A stretch of DNA of 64,000 nucleotides from Gammaproteobacteria bacterium (GTDB lineage Bacteria > Pseudomonadota > Gammaproteobacteria > Pseudomonadales > Azotimanducaceae), in the NCBI GenBank assembly GCA_028821515.1, contig JAPPGA010000033.1, positions 38,969 to 102,968 on the forward strand, in the 5' to 3' direction. Position 1 is the first letter of the stretch; each line of letters starts with the position of its first letter. Both the position numbers and the translations under genes were made by a program. Shown here in pieces: positions 33,491 through 42,543 of this stretch. The notes under the pieces are model-generated. The model worked only from the letters and a program-made list of their open reading frames with translations, was not told the DNA's origin and ran no database searches.

Positions 33491-36415
33491 TCAGTTGAGT
33501 TGCCACTTGACCTGAATGCCGATTTCCCTGGGTTCGACAATCGTGCCAAAGGGGCTGGCGATGCCTTCCCGGGGCGACCACATGTGCAGCGCGGCCTGGT
33601 CGAGCGCATTCTGCACATAGGCGGTAATGCCCAGCGAGGAATCGGCTGACCACCAGTTCGCCCTCAGGTCCCAACGGGTGTAGTCGGACACCGCGTACGC
33701 CTCCACGTTGCCGTGTTCCACGTACTTCTTGCTGCGATAGTTCATGATCGTCAGCAGTTCGAGCCTGCCCCTTTCCGCCATCGGTATTTCGTAGGCCAGC
33801 GTCAGGGACGTCTTGTGCCTGGGCGAGTTCGGCAACTGCTTGCCGTCGAACTCGATCTGGATGCCGGTTCCCCAGTAAGTGTGCACCTGCGGATTGCCAT
33901 TGGCATCCGTGTACTCATGGAACTGCCACCCGGGAGCCGCGCCGGGGAGCCCGAAGGGGTAGATCGAGAGGTAGGGGCCAATGTTGGTATCCAGGAAGTT
34001 GTAGAACCCGCGCAGCGAGAGCTTGTCGCTAATCCTCCAGGCACCTTCAAGCTCGACACCGGCAATCGTGGTGCCTTCGATGGTGTTGGTCGACCGGGTG
34101 GTTGCGCCGCCCTGCGGATCAGCCGCGATTTCGTCTGCGGTCTTGAAGCGGCCGGCGACTACCCAGTACTTGGCGAAGTCCTGGTAGAAAGCCGTCGCGG
34201 ACAACTGTACCGCTCTATCGAAGTACAGCCCCTTCGCGCCGATTTCGTAGTTGGTCACCTGCTCGGGTCCGAAGAAGAAGGGCGGTGCAGTCAGGCTCCA
34301 GCTCCCCTTGTTCCCACCGGGACGATAGCCGGTGGAGAGGCGTGCGTAGATCATGACATCGTCATTGGGACGATACTGGGCACCGACGTTCCACGTCGTG
34401 TCGCTCCACGACTCTTTGGCTTTGCCGGGAAAGATCTCGGCGTCGCGCACACTGACTTGGACGAACGCGATCGCATCTTCGCAGGTGGAGGTGTGGTTGC
34501 AGGGCGAGAAATCCACACCTGAAAGACCGAAGGCGGTGCCGTTGGCCTGCTGGGTGATTCCCTTATCGTCGTTGTCGTGGCGTACACCGCCGAACAACGT
34601 CCAGGTCTCGTTCAGCATGTATTCGCCGTTGAAATAGACCCCGATGGACTCCTTTTCGTTCGATGCCATGAATGCACTGTGTTGGCCATCCAGGTTCGCA
34701 TGGAAGTTCCCGATGCCGGACAACGCATAGTTCACGAGTCCCGGGTCGCCCGGACAGGCGAACACGGTTCGTAGTTGTGCAGAGCGAGCTTTCGCTTCGG
34801 GGTCGGTATAGACATCGCGAAACAGCCAGTTCTGACCGCCGCTCAAGCTGCCCCCCGGGCCATACAGGGAATCGATCACCGCCCGACAGGCAGCCGAGCT
34901 GTCCGAATACATCCAGTCGTTGGTGGGAACGCCCCGGGTGCCCGAACCGAATTGCAGGCTTCTGTAGGTGTTCGGCTCCGTGCCTTCCATGGTGGTAACA
35001 CCCAGCGTGAAATTGAACGGGCCTTCATATTGCGAGGTCAGCGTGACTTCATGGCTCGTCTGCTCGGATGCGAAGATGTAGTTGACTCGTTGGTCGTTGA
35101 ACGTGCCGTTGCCGCCACCATCCAGGGCGCAGTATCGGCTGGTCTGGCCTGCCTGCAGCATACCGCCCAGCACCTTCGGGTGGTTCGGCGGGCAAATCCC
35201 TCCACCCTCGCGGGGTAGCTGGTCGCCGTCGTTCTGGTTGTCGTTGACGACATCGTGATAGCCGAACTTGTAGGTCACATCGAGGTTCTCGGTCAGGGCG
35301 AATATGGCCTCCACCGAGGCGTTTTCCGCAAAGCTGTCCTGGTGGATCGGTGCGTTGAACGCCACCTTCCACTGCAGCTCTTCCGGGTCGCAGATGATGC
35401 CGAACTCGTCGCGTGTGCCATCGTTGTTGATGTTCGAACAGTTGGCGACCGATGGCGCGGGGTCGGCACCGTAGAATGGATTCCTCTGCGGTACCAACTC
35501 CCTGGTGAGCGGGTCCGTCCAAATAACGGGATTGCCGTTGCGGTCGAGAAGGAACTCGTTGACCGAGTCGCGGGCGCCCAATGGCAATGAAGCCCAGGGC
35601 GTGCCCGTGTCCGTCTGGTAGGAGTACCGGGCGGTAATGTCCCAGCGGTCGTTCTTCCAGCGCAGGCGCGGTGTGATAAGCCGCTGATCGGGTATCCCGG
35701 CATCGCGGGCTTCGGCGCCTTCGTAGACGTTTTCGATCATCCCGTCGCCGGTATAGGAACTGACGCCGAGACGATAGCTGAACCCGGAATCCGCAATCGG
35801 CCCGCCGAAAGCGACCTGCAGCCGCTGCGTCGAGATATCGGTGATTTCCGCGTTCACGCGCATGTCGAAGGTGTCGGTCGGCTTGCGCGACCACAGGCTG
35901 ATGGAGCCGGCGATCGCCGCCTTGCCACCGGTCGTGCCCTGCGGTCCCCGGGCCACTTCAACCCGCTCCATGTCGAACATGCTGTCGGTCGAGTAGCTCT
36001 GGTCCGTATATACGCCATCCACGTAGAAGGCGACGGAGGTGTCCTGGAAGAAGTTGACGGCCCGGTCGTTGCCGACGCCGCGCATGTCGTAGTGACCGTC
36101 CTCGTTCTTGCCGGCACCCTGGCTGCGGTTGCCTTTCTGGAGTCCGGGGACCAGGACTTCCAGGTCATCGGCATTCTGCACGCCCAGTCTCTCGAGGATC
36201 AGGTCGTTGAAGCCGGTCACCGTCATGGCCCGGTCGAGAACGTTGGTTTCGCCGCGTTCGCCGGTGACGAGGATCTCTTCGATGTACTCGATGATGTCGT
36301 CGTCTTCGGCTTCAGTACCGGCGTCTGTGTCGTCGGCCGAGTAGGCGGGCACTCCGAAAAGGGCCAGTGCCGCACCCAGCGACGCGATTGATGCAAGTTT
36401 CATGAATCTCTCCAT
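33491..36415 (-). CDS. TonB-dependent outer-membrane receptor
   Basis: The product is about 974 residues from the ATG at 36415; nearby ATGs at 36427 and 36403 also have GGAGA-type sites, so the exact start is uncertain. It has a signal peptide (LASIASLGAALALFGVPAYS), the TonB box region IEEILVTGERGETNV, and a plug with VARGPQGTTGGKAAIAGSIS. The large barrel includes YARLSTGYRPGGNKGSW and ends IQVKWQLN. It is a close relative of the receptor at 46.4-49.4 kb, sharing the unusual T-T-G-G-K-A-A-I plug motif. Downstream lies the DUF3604 gene and upstream the ADP-ribosylglycohydrolase gene. Confidence 0.92.
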   Translation of the reverse strand: MERFMKLASIASLGAALALFGVPAYSADDTDAGTEAEDDDIIEYIEEILVTGERGETNVLDRAMTVTGFNDLILERLGVQNADDLEVLVPGLQKGNRSQGAGKNEDGHYDMRGVGNDRAVNFFQDTSVAFYVDGVYTDQSYSTDSMFDMERVEVARGPQGTTGGKAAIAGSISLWSRKPTDTFDMRVNAEITDISTQRLQVAFGGPIADSGFSYRLGVSSYTGDGMIENVYEGAEARDAGIPDQRLITPRLRWKNDRWDITARYSYQTDTGTPWASLPLGARDSVNEFLLDRNGNPVIWTDPLTRELVPQRNPFYGADPAPSVANCSNINNDGTRDEFGIICDPEELQWKVAFNAPIHQDSFAENASVEAIFALTENLDVTYKFGYHDVVNDNQNDGDQLPREGGGICPPNHPKVLGGMLQAGQTSRYCALDGGGNGTFNDQRVNYIFASEQTSHEVTLTSQYEGPFNFTLGVTTMEGTEPNTYRSLQFGSGTRGVPTNDWMYSDSSAACRAVIDSLYGPGGSLSGGQNWLFRDVYTDPEAKARSAQLRTVFACPGDPGLVNYALSGIGNFHANLDGQHSAFMASNEKESIGVYFNGEYMLNETWTLFGGVRHDNDDKGITQQANGTAFGLSGVDFSPCNHTSTCEDAIAFVQVSVRDAEIFPGKAKESWSDTTWNVGAQYRPNDDVMIYARLSTGYRPGGNKGSWSLTAPPFFFGPEQVTNYEIGAKGLYFDRAVQLSATAFYQDFAKYWVVAGRFKTADEIAADPQGGATTRSTNTIEGTTIAGVELEGAWRISDKLSLRGFYNFLDTNIGPYLSIYPFGLPGAAPGWQFHEYTDANGNPQVHTYWGTGIQIEFDGKQLPNSPRHKTSLTLAYEIPMAERGRLELLTIMNYRSKKYVEHGNVEAYAVSDYTRWDLRANWWSADSSLGITAYVQNALDQAALHMWSPREGIASPFGTIVEPREIGIQVKWQLN

Positions 36416-36762
36416 GTGTTTCTCCATTTGAAAGCCACCCCCACGCAAACAGCCGCCGCCGAAGATTCATGCCGCCGTGCAACGGCGCCAATCGCAATGG
36501 CAGGCGGTTGGTCGGGCGATCAAGCGTGACCCTGCCAGCGTGGGCTTTGTACAGGGCATTGAGTACACCCAAAGGGGGGCGCGCGCAAGCCCGCGACGTG
36601 GAGATTCCCCCAAAACAGCGCGTGATCAGGCTCGTCGTGGAAGCCCGCGCCAGCCGCGGTTTGTTCGCCCCGTTTCCTACTCCGGACCGCTACGGTGGCG
36701 GCGCTATTCCTGGTTGCCTCGCTTGACTGACCACACGCCTCCGACCGTCCTGGCTGGTGGTC
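36416..36762. other. Intergenic region upstream of a TonB receptor gene, no gene seen
   Basis: The gap lies between the ADP-ribosylglycohydrolase stop and the receptor start, both leftward. It is GC-rich. The frames open on the plus strand show no recognisable protein. It presumably holds the receptor promoter; I see no convincing hexamers or repeats. Confidence 0.35.
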
Positions 36763-38142
36763 TCAGAGAGCGTTGGCAACGACTGCCTGGTGTACCTTCA
36801 ACGTCCGTTCCGCCAGTTCGGTGATGCTGATTTCCTGAAACCCGATCACGTTGGGCTTGATCGTGTCGTTCAGCGGTGCGACCAGGCTGGAATCCAGTGC
36901 CGTGGAGCCACTGGCCGCGCCCACGATGGAACCGCAGGTCGCGCCGTTGCAGTCCGTGTCCCAGCCGCCTTCCACGGAACGGCATACCGACTGGTGGAAT
37001 TCCATCCGGCCGAAGATCATGGAGCCGATCACGACCAGGGCGTTGTTGACGGTGTGGACCCCGCTCAGGTCACCGTATTGCTCCTCGACCCAGTCCATGT
37101 AGGCGTGGAAGTCCTCGCAGTCCGGCACCTGCGCCAATGCGGCACGGCAAGCCTCGGCCAGTTTGCAGTTGCGAGGGATCTCGGACAGGCCGATGTCGAT
37201 CAACTCAAGGGGATCACTGACGACAAACGCCGCCGCCATGATGGCGGCAAACATCATTTCGCCGTAGATGCCATTAGCCCGGTGCGTCCAGCAGGCATCC
37301 CGGAAAGCGAACTCCGCCGCCAGTTCCGGATTGCCGGCGCAGGCATAGCCCCAGCCGTCGGCCCGGATCTGGGCGCCGATCCACTCCCTGTAGGGATTCC
37401 GGTTGATGCTGGTGTACTCGGGCGTCACCCAGTCTGACGGCGCTGTCTTCGGAACCGCATTGTTGTAGTTCATGATCGCTTGCGCTTCGGCGGTGCAGAT
37501 CGCCGAGTAGGGCAGGCTCCGGTTCCAGACGGTGGCCACGTCGCGCCACTTGAAGCCGGGGCCGTAGTTTTCAAGGACGCGCAGGGCAACCAGGGTGTAG
37601 TGGATGTCGTCGTCCGGTTCCATGAAGGCAATGTTCTCGCGGTGGGAAAGGGGGCAGCCGATCTGCAGGCCGTCACCCGCGTCAACTCCGCTGAAGTAAT
37701 AGTCGAGCGGCCAGTGCTGCCGATTTTCCAGGTAGGTCCTGATGGCTTGTCGCCCACGCATGCCCTGGCGTCCCATGATTCCCATGCCCTCCACCGGCTT
37801 GCCGAGGGCGCAGCCGACGGCACGCCCGGTCCAGGCGCCGTGGAACTTGTCGAGCAAGTCGGTCTCGGCAAGGCCGCCAAGCTGTCGCGGACCATCGGGA
37901 CGTTCCCTGCGAATGCCCTCCAGGTCGTTGGGTTGGACATAGGCGAAATTCGGGTCCTCCGGCAGCCTGTCGAGCGCCTGGTAAAGGGTGTCGACCGCCT
38001 CGAAGTTCATCGCGTCTTTTTCACGGTCCAGCGCGGCGACCTGTGCTTTCAGGTCTTCCGGTACGGGGTGGCCCTCGTAGTCCCGCTGGATCAGTTCCAG
38101 GCGAAGCAACGCCAGGGGGTTCGTCCATCCAGTGAAAATCAT
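36763..38142 (-). CDS. ADP-ribosylglycohydrolase-family protein
   Basis: The 459-residue protein contains the ADP-ribosylglycohydrolase core. After a 100-residue N-terminal extension come DKFHGAWTGRAVGCALGKPV, the metal-binding MEPDDDIHYTLVALRVLE, and, near the C terminus, GGWDTDCNGATCGSIVGAAS, whose two Asp residues complete the dinuclear Mg site. Family members remove ADP-ribose from proteins or hydrolyse N- or O-glycosidic bonds. The start at 38142 follows AAAGGAACTACCGG. The enzyme belongs to the large subgroup with a D-D-D motif, often found in catabolic clusters. A nucleoside- or glycoside-hydrolase role is as likely as protein de-ADP-ribosylation. Confidence 0.85.
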   Translation of the reverse strand: MIFTGWTNPLALLRLELIQRDYEGHPVPEDLKAQVAALDREKDAMNFEAVDTLYQALDRLPEDPNFAYVQPNDLEGIRRERPDGPRQLGGLAETDLLDKFHGAWTGRAVGCALGKPVEGMGIMGRQGMRGRQAIRTYLENRQHWPLDYYFSGVDAGDGLQIGCPLSHRENIAFMEPDDDIHYTLVALRVLENYGPGFKWRDVATVWNRSLPYSAICTAEAQAIMNYNNAVPKTAPSDWVTPEYTSINRNPYREWIGAQIRADGWGYACAGNPELAAEFAFRDACWTHRANGIYGEMMFAAIMAAAFVVSDPLELIDIGLSEIPRNCKLAEACRAALAQVPDCEDFHAYMDWVEEQYGDLSGVHTVNNALVVIGSMIFGRMEFHQSVCRSVEGGWDTDCNGATCGSIVGAASGSTALDSSLVAPLNDTIKPNVIGFQEISITELAERTLKVHQAVVANAL

Positions 38143-38189
38143 CCGGTAGTTCCTTTGTCTGTTGTCATGGTGGCAGTGGTGAGATGGCA

Positions 38190-38585
38190 CTAGCTGGCGT
38201 GCAGAAAGCTGGAGCGAAACTGAATGCCCCAGTGCCCATCAACGAGGGTCGCAATCCAGAACGTATCGAAGCTGTAATACACCGAACCATCGGCTCGACA
38301 ACGATCGTTGCGCAGCGCGACATGGACCTTGTCACTGCCGCTGTGAACCACTTCGAGGCTGGCCACGTTGGTGTGGTGCCACCCTTCCCGCGCAAGCAGC
38401 GGCTCTCCACGCTTCGAACGCTCGACAAAAGCCTCGGCGCTTTCGATCCTGGTGAACCTGCCATTGGCCAGGCGGATGTGCGGATAGTTCAGCGTCTGGG
38501 CGTGACGCTCGTGGTCCTGCGCATTGAACGTCTCGGTGAACGCGTGCACGGCCGCGATGGCCGCTTTCTCGGATTCCTGATTCAT
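38190..38585 (-). CDS. NTF2-like (SnoaL-type) protein
   Basis: The 131-residue protein fits the cone-shaped NTF2-like fold: an N-terminal helix with AAVHAFTETFNAQDHERHAQT, then strands including HHTNVASLEVVHSGSDKVHV and a terminal HWGIQFRSSFLHAS. The family includes small isomerases, cyclases and non-enzymatic partners. The ATG at 38585 is preferred to a TTG three codons earlier. It lies between the TauD and ADP-ribosylglycohydrolase genes, same strand, and is probably part of the same unit. Confidence 0.75.
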   Translation of the reverse strand: MNQESEKAAIAAVHAFTETFNAQDHERHAQTLNYPHIRLANGRFTRIESAEAFVERSKRGEPLLAREGWHHTNVASLEVVHSGSDKVHVALRNDRCRADGSVYYSFDTFWIATLVDGHWGIQFRSSFLHAS

Positions 38586-38655
38586 GGCTTCCAACAGATG
38601 ACGGTAGTGACTTAGCTCCTGGCGCTCACGCCAGCAGGAACCGTTCCCGCCGGTT

Positions 38656-39495
38656 TCAATTCTCCGTGAGGTACGGCGACAGGGATTCGCCCTCCACCGT
38701 AACCCTGTGCATCAGGCGCCGCTCCCCGGGGTAGTCGTTGAGCGCGTGGTGCCAGGTGGCGCGATTGTCCCAGAAAGCGACGCTGCCCACCTCCCAGCGG
38801 AACCGGCAGGTGTGATCTTCCCGGGCCGCGACGTCATAGAGGTGTTCGAGTAGCGGACGCGACTCGTCTTCCGTCCAGCCGGCAATGCGGCGGGTGAACG
38901 CGGGGTTCACGTAAAGCGCCGGCCTGCCGGTGCGCGGGTGACGAATCACCACCGGATGCACGGCGTCCTGCGTGGCTTGACCGGCGTTGTGATAGCGGTC
39001 GTCGTCCTGCTTGGCGTAAGCGCCCTTGCCAAAGACGTGGCGGCTCGAGTGCACGGCGCGCAATCCTTCCAGGGTTCGCCTGAGGCCCGGGGAAAGCGCC
39101 TCATACGCCTTGTACATGCTCGCGAACATGGTATCCCCACCGGCACTCGGCACATCAAGGGCGAACAGCATTGAACCAAGCGCCGGTGCCTGGTCGTAGG
39201 AGTGGTCGGTATGCCATCCGCCGCCGATGTTGTACTGGTGGTGCGGTTCCTTTAGCACCATGGCGACCTCGGGATGCCCCGGCACCGGGGTGAAAAAACG
39301 ATTGACGTTGATCGGCCCGAAACGCCGCGCCACCGCCAACTGGTCACCGGGGGTCAACGTCTGCCCACGTAGAAACACCACGCCGTATGCCGCATGCGCA
39401 TCGGCGATGGCCTCCACCTCTTCATCGGACATGGACTGCAGGTCGACCCCGCCGATCTCCGCACCGCAGCCGTTGTCGAAGGGTCTGATTTCCAT
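38656..39495 (-). CDS. TauD/TfdA-family 2-oxoglutarate dioxygenase
   Basis: The 279-residue protein has the complete TauD signature. The iron-binding H-x-D is in GGGWHTDHSYDQAPALGS, the distal His in RATWHHALNDYPGERRL, and the Arg of 2-oxoglutarate binding in GERRLMHRVTV. GCGAEIGGVDL at the N terminus and GVVFLRGQTLTPGDQLA are also typical. The family hydroxylates taurine, phenoxyacetates and sulfate esters, releasing sulfite or other leaving groups. A sulfonate or sulfate-ester substrate would match the nearby sulfatases, but that is inference. The ATG at 39495 is preferred to a TTG at 39504. Confidence 0.9.
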   Translation of the reverse strand: MEIRPFDNGCGAEIGGVDLQSMSDEEVEAIADAHAAYGVVFLRGQTLTPGDQLAVARRFGPINVNRFFTPVPGHPEVAMVLKEPHHQYNIGGGWHTDHSYDQAPALGSMLFALDVPSAGGDTMFASMYKAYEALSPGLRRTLEGLRAVHSSRHVFGKGAYAKQDDDRYHNAGQATQDAVHPVVIRHPRTGRPALYVNPAFTRRIAGWTEDESRPLLEHLYDVAAREDHTCRFRWEVGSVAFWDNRATWHHALNDYPGERRLMHRVTVEGESLSPYLTEN

Positions 39496-39608
39496 TTCAG
39501 TCAATCCGATGCCTGTGCCCTACCAGGGAAGTCGCGAAGCATACCCCAGACAGGTGTCGCCTTTGCCCTGGGCGTGCCCCACAGCCGATTGGCGTAAGAT
39601 TTACCCGT

Positions 39609-41465
39609 GTGAGAGTGCTGCGTAGAAGTGTAACCGCCTGGAAAAACCGCGCGCCGGAAGCAACCCTCCCGTTGCTGTTGATCTACTCTTTGGCGCCCAC
39701 GGTCGCCGATACGCAGCCGCTCGAGTTCCGTCACGGCGTCTCGCAGATTCCCAACTACGAACTGAAATATCCCGTCGACTTCCCGCACTTCAGCTATGTC
39801 AATGCGGACGCCCCGAAGGGCGGCACGCTGGTGCTGCCCTGGCTCAAGCCTTTAAATACCGTGTCGCCGATGTACCGGCCGGCAGGCTTCTTCCGGTCCT
39901 ACGATCACCTGATCGAGCGCGCAGGTGACGAACCCTCGGGCTATTACGGCAGTCTCGCAGAGTCCATCGCCCTAAGCGCCGACCGCCGGCGAATCGTCTT
40001 CCGATTGCGCCCGGAGGCTCGCTGGCATGACGGCCGGCCAATTACCGCCGCTGATGTCAAATTTTCTTTCGAGACATTTCGTCACGCCGACATCTTGGGG
40101 CACGGGTGGGCAGGGGCGCTCACATGGGTTACTGACGTTAACATCCTGGACCCTCTGACTGTCGAGATTCGTGCCGACTCGGACGCTGCCAAACAACTCT
40201 TCCTTCTCAGCTACATACCCATCGTGCCCGCGCATTACTGGCTTGAACGGGATGTGAGCGAACCGACAATGGCGCCGCCGCTGCAGAGCGGCCCGTACCG
40301 ACTAACAGGTGTGTCTCAGGGTCGCTACGTCATATACGAGCGCGTGCCGGATTACTGGGGTAGGAATCTTCCGGTGAATCGTGGCAAATTCAACTTCGAT
40401 ACCATTCGCTACGAACGTTACCTGGACGCGACGGTCGCCCGCGAAGCTCTGCGCGCGGGAGAGCTTGACGTGTGGACCGAGACCGACTCGCGGCACTGGC
40501 TTAAGTCCTACGACGTTCCCGCTCGCGAGGCCGGCTGGCTCGTGCTCGGCCGACTCCGGTCAGGCAATCTGAGCGGTGCCCGGTATCGTCTGGCACTGAA
40601 TACCCGGCGCCAGCCGTTCGATGATCTTCGCGTACGCGAAGCGCTGTCCCATGCTTTGGATTTCGAGTGGCAGATCCGGGCGTTGCACGGGGGTGAAGTG
40701 ACCCGGGCCCACAGCTTCTTTGCCGGCTCCATGTTCGCTTCTTCGGGATTGCCGGACGAAGCGGAAACAGCGCTGCTCGAACCGCATCGCGCGCGGTTGC
40801 CCGCCAAGGTATTCACCCACCCCTTTTCCTTTCCCGGTACCAATGGCGTGGGCGTCGATCGTGACGGTTTGTTGAGGGCGCGGGAACTCCTTGCGAAAGC
40901 CGGTTATCGGGTCGTAGACGGCGTGATGGTCAACGCTGCAGGCGAACCCTTTGTGATCGAGTTTCTGTCCTTTTCGCGAGAGGACCAGCGTATTCTCCTT
41001 CCCTATATGAGTTCGCTGTCGATACTCGGTATCCAGGCAGCTATCCGCATGATCGATCGCACCAGTTACTACCATCGGATGCGCGACGCTGACTACGACG
41101 CTACTCTGGTCGGAGGCAGAATCCAGGTACCGCCCTCCTGGGAGTTACGGCCTTTTTTTCATTCCTCATCAACCCGCCTCAATGCGTCCAGCCTCAACGA
41201 CCCGGCGGTCGATGCCCTGGTCGAGGCAGCGCTCAGTACAACGCATCTCGATGAGTTTGTGAGCGCCTGCCGGGCGCTTGATCGCGTTCTGCTATGGAAC
41301 TATTACCAGTTCCCGCTGGATGCCAGGGGGGACACCCGCATCGTCTATTGGGACAAGTTCGGCCGGCCCGACCTGCCGGAGGAGATGTATATAGCGCCGT
41401 TCCCGGACGGCTGGTGGTTCGACGAGGACAAGGCAGCGCGAATCACTTTCAGCAAGAGTCATTAA
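39609..41465 (+). CDS. YejA-like periplasmic solute-binding protein (family 5)
   Basis: The 618-residue product belongs to the SBP_bac_5 (oligopeptide/microcin C binding) family. Blocks seen are YPVDFPHFSYVNADAPKGG, typical of the YejA subgroup, VFRLRPEARWHDGRPITAAD, LQSGPYRLTGVSQGRYV and YWDKFGRPDLPEEMY near the end. A signal-like segment (LPLLLIYSLAPTVAD) follows the N terminus. The GTG at 39609 has no convincing ribosome-binding site, so the start is tentative. No ABC permease or ATPase gene lies near. It is one of three paralogues in the window. Confidence 0.87.
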   Translation: MRVLRRSVTAWKNRAPEATLPLLLIYSLAPTVADTQPLEFRHGVSQIPNYELKYPVDFPHFSYVNADAPKGGTLVLPWLKPLNTVSPMYRPAGFFRSYDHLIERAGDEPSGYYGSLAESIALSADRRRIVFRLRPEARWHDGRPITAADVKFSFETFRHADILGHGWAGALTWVTDVNILDPLTVEIRADSDAAKQLFLLSYIPIVPAHYWLERDVSEPTMAPPLQSGPYRLTGVSQGRYVIYERVPDYWGRNLPVNRGKFNFDTIRYERYLDATVAREALRAGELDVWTETDSRHWLKSYDVPAREAGWLVLGRLRSGNLSGARYRLALNTRRQPFDDLRVREALSHALDFEWQIRALHGGEVTRAHSFFAGSMFASSGLPDEAETALLEPHRARLPAKVFTHPFSFPGTNGVGVDRDGLLRARELLAKAGYRVVDGVMVNAAGEPFVIEFLSFSREDQRILLPYMSSLSILGIQAAIRMIDRTSYYHRMRDADYDATLVGGRIQVPPSWELRPFFHSSSTRLNASSLNDPAVDALVEAALSTTHLDEFVSACRALDRVLLWNYYQFPLDARGDTRIVYWDKFGRPDLPEEMYIAPFPDGWWFDEDKAARITFSKSH

Positions 41466-41489
41466 CATTTCCGGCGACCAGCTCGCTCC

Positions 41490-42281
41490 TTATTCGCCAG
41501 TGAAATTGGGGGCGCGTTTTTCCAGGAACGCGCGAATTCCTTCCTGCCGGTCCTTGATTTCAACTTCCTGCATCAATGGCGTTGCGAATGCCATGAACGC
41601 CTCATGGTCGAGGTTCAGGCCGGTGTAGATCTGCCGCTTCATCAGTCCGATGGCCTTGGTGGGGGCACTTGCGAGGGTCTGTGCCATGTCATTCACGGTG
41701 TCTTCCAGCGCGTCGGCAGTGGCAGCGCAGGTCACCATGCCGGCATCCGCCGCCTCGCGGCCGTTGTAGGGTTTCCCGAGAATAAGAAACTCCATGGCCC
41801 GCGTGACACCCAGCGCACGTGGCTGAAACCAGGCACAACCAGTCAGGGCATGCATGCCACGCTCCAATACACGCTGATCGCGCAACTGCGCGCTCTCTTC
41901 GGCAATGCGGAAATCACATGCCATGGCAAGGTCGAGTCCAACGCCAAAGGCATAGCCGTGAATAACGGCGATCGTAGGTTTTGGCAGCTCGCGCAGACAC
42001 GATTGCAGACCTGCATGGTTGGCTGCATGGTCCAGTACGCTGCTGAACTCCGACGGCAGTTCGCCCATGCCGTTCAGATCATCACCAGGACAAAAGCCCT
42101 TGCCAGCACCACGCAACACCACAACCCGAACCGACGCATCGCCCGCACACTGCTCCAGGGCATGGAGCAATTCAGCGACCGTACGCGTCGTCATGGCATT
42201 GCGTTTTTCCGGGCGATTGAGCGACAGGGTGAGGACCCTATCTGACTGCTGGTGCAATACTTCACGATAGTTGATCTGCAT
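41490..42281 (-). CDS. Enoyl-CoA hydratase/isomerase family protein
   Basis: The 263-residue crotonase has LSLNRPEKRNAMTTRTVAEL, RGAGKGFCPGDDLNGMGE and the oxyanion loop HGYAFGVGLDLAMACDF. Relative to rat hydratase, the first catalytic Glu is Asp and the second aligns with Arg, so the reaction may not be simple hydration. The ATG at 42281, preceded by AAGGGA, gives the standard N terminus; the ORF upstream to 42401 is not conserved. It converges with the solute-binding protein gene at 39609-41465. Confidence 0.85.
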   Translation of the reverse strand: MQINYREVLHQQSDRVLTLSLNRPEKRNAMTTRTVAELLHALEQCAGDASVRVVVLRGAGKGFCPGDDLNGMGELPSEFSSVLDHAANHAGLQSCLRELPKPTIAVIHGYAFGVGLDLAMACDFRIAEESAQLRDQRVLERGMHALTGCAWFQPRALGVTRAMEFLILGKPYNGREAADAGMVTCAATADALEDTVNDMAQTLASAPTKAIGLMKRQIYTGLNLDHEAFMAFATPLMQEVEIKDRQEGIRAFLEKRAPNFTGE

Positions 42282-42456
42282 GGCCGATTCCCTTGACTGA
42301 ACCTCGGGCGGCTCCAGCAAACGCGGCTCGATCGTCGCCTGGACATACCGACTGTATAAGAAATCGTGAAGCGAGTAAATCGGATCATCAGCAATTACCA
42401 TACATGACCGTTCTTCGGAAACGTGGTTTGTAATGCCTATCCTCCGTTTTTGGCAT

Positions 42457-42510
42457 AATAGACACCTCCTCTGTTAAGGATGTTGTGTCTACTAAAGCGG
42501 GTCAACTCCA
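42457..42510 (-). mobile_element. Scar of an IS3-family element end
   Basis: The segment GTCTACTAAAGCGGGTCAAC followed by TCCA closely matches the right end of the intact IS3 element at 63.0 kb, and the flanking ACACCTCCTC also matches. Read leftward it holds an orfA-like start, MPKTEDRHYKPRFRR, which then runs to a stop within seven codons. The rest of the element is gone. It lies directly upstream of the second solute-binding protein gene and may influence its promoter. Confidence 0.65.
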
Positions 42511-42543
42511 ATTACAGTAAAATGGCCCCCTTGGGGAGAGGTG

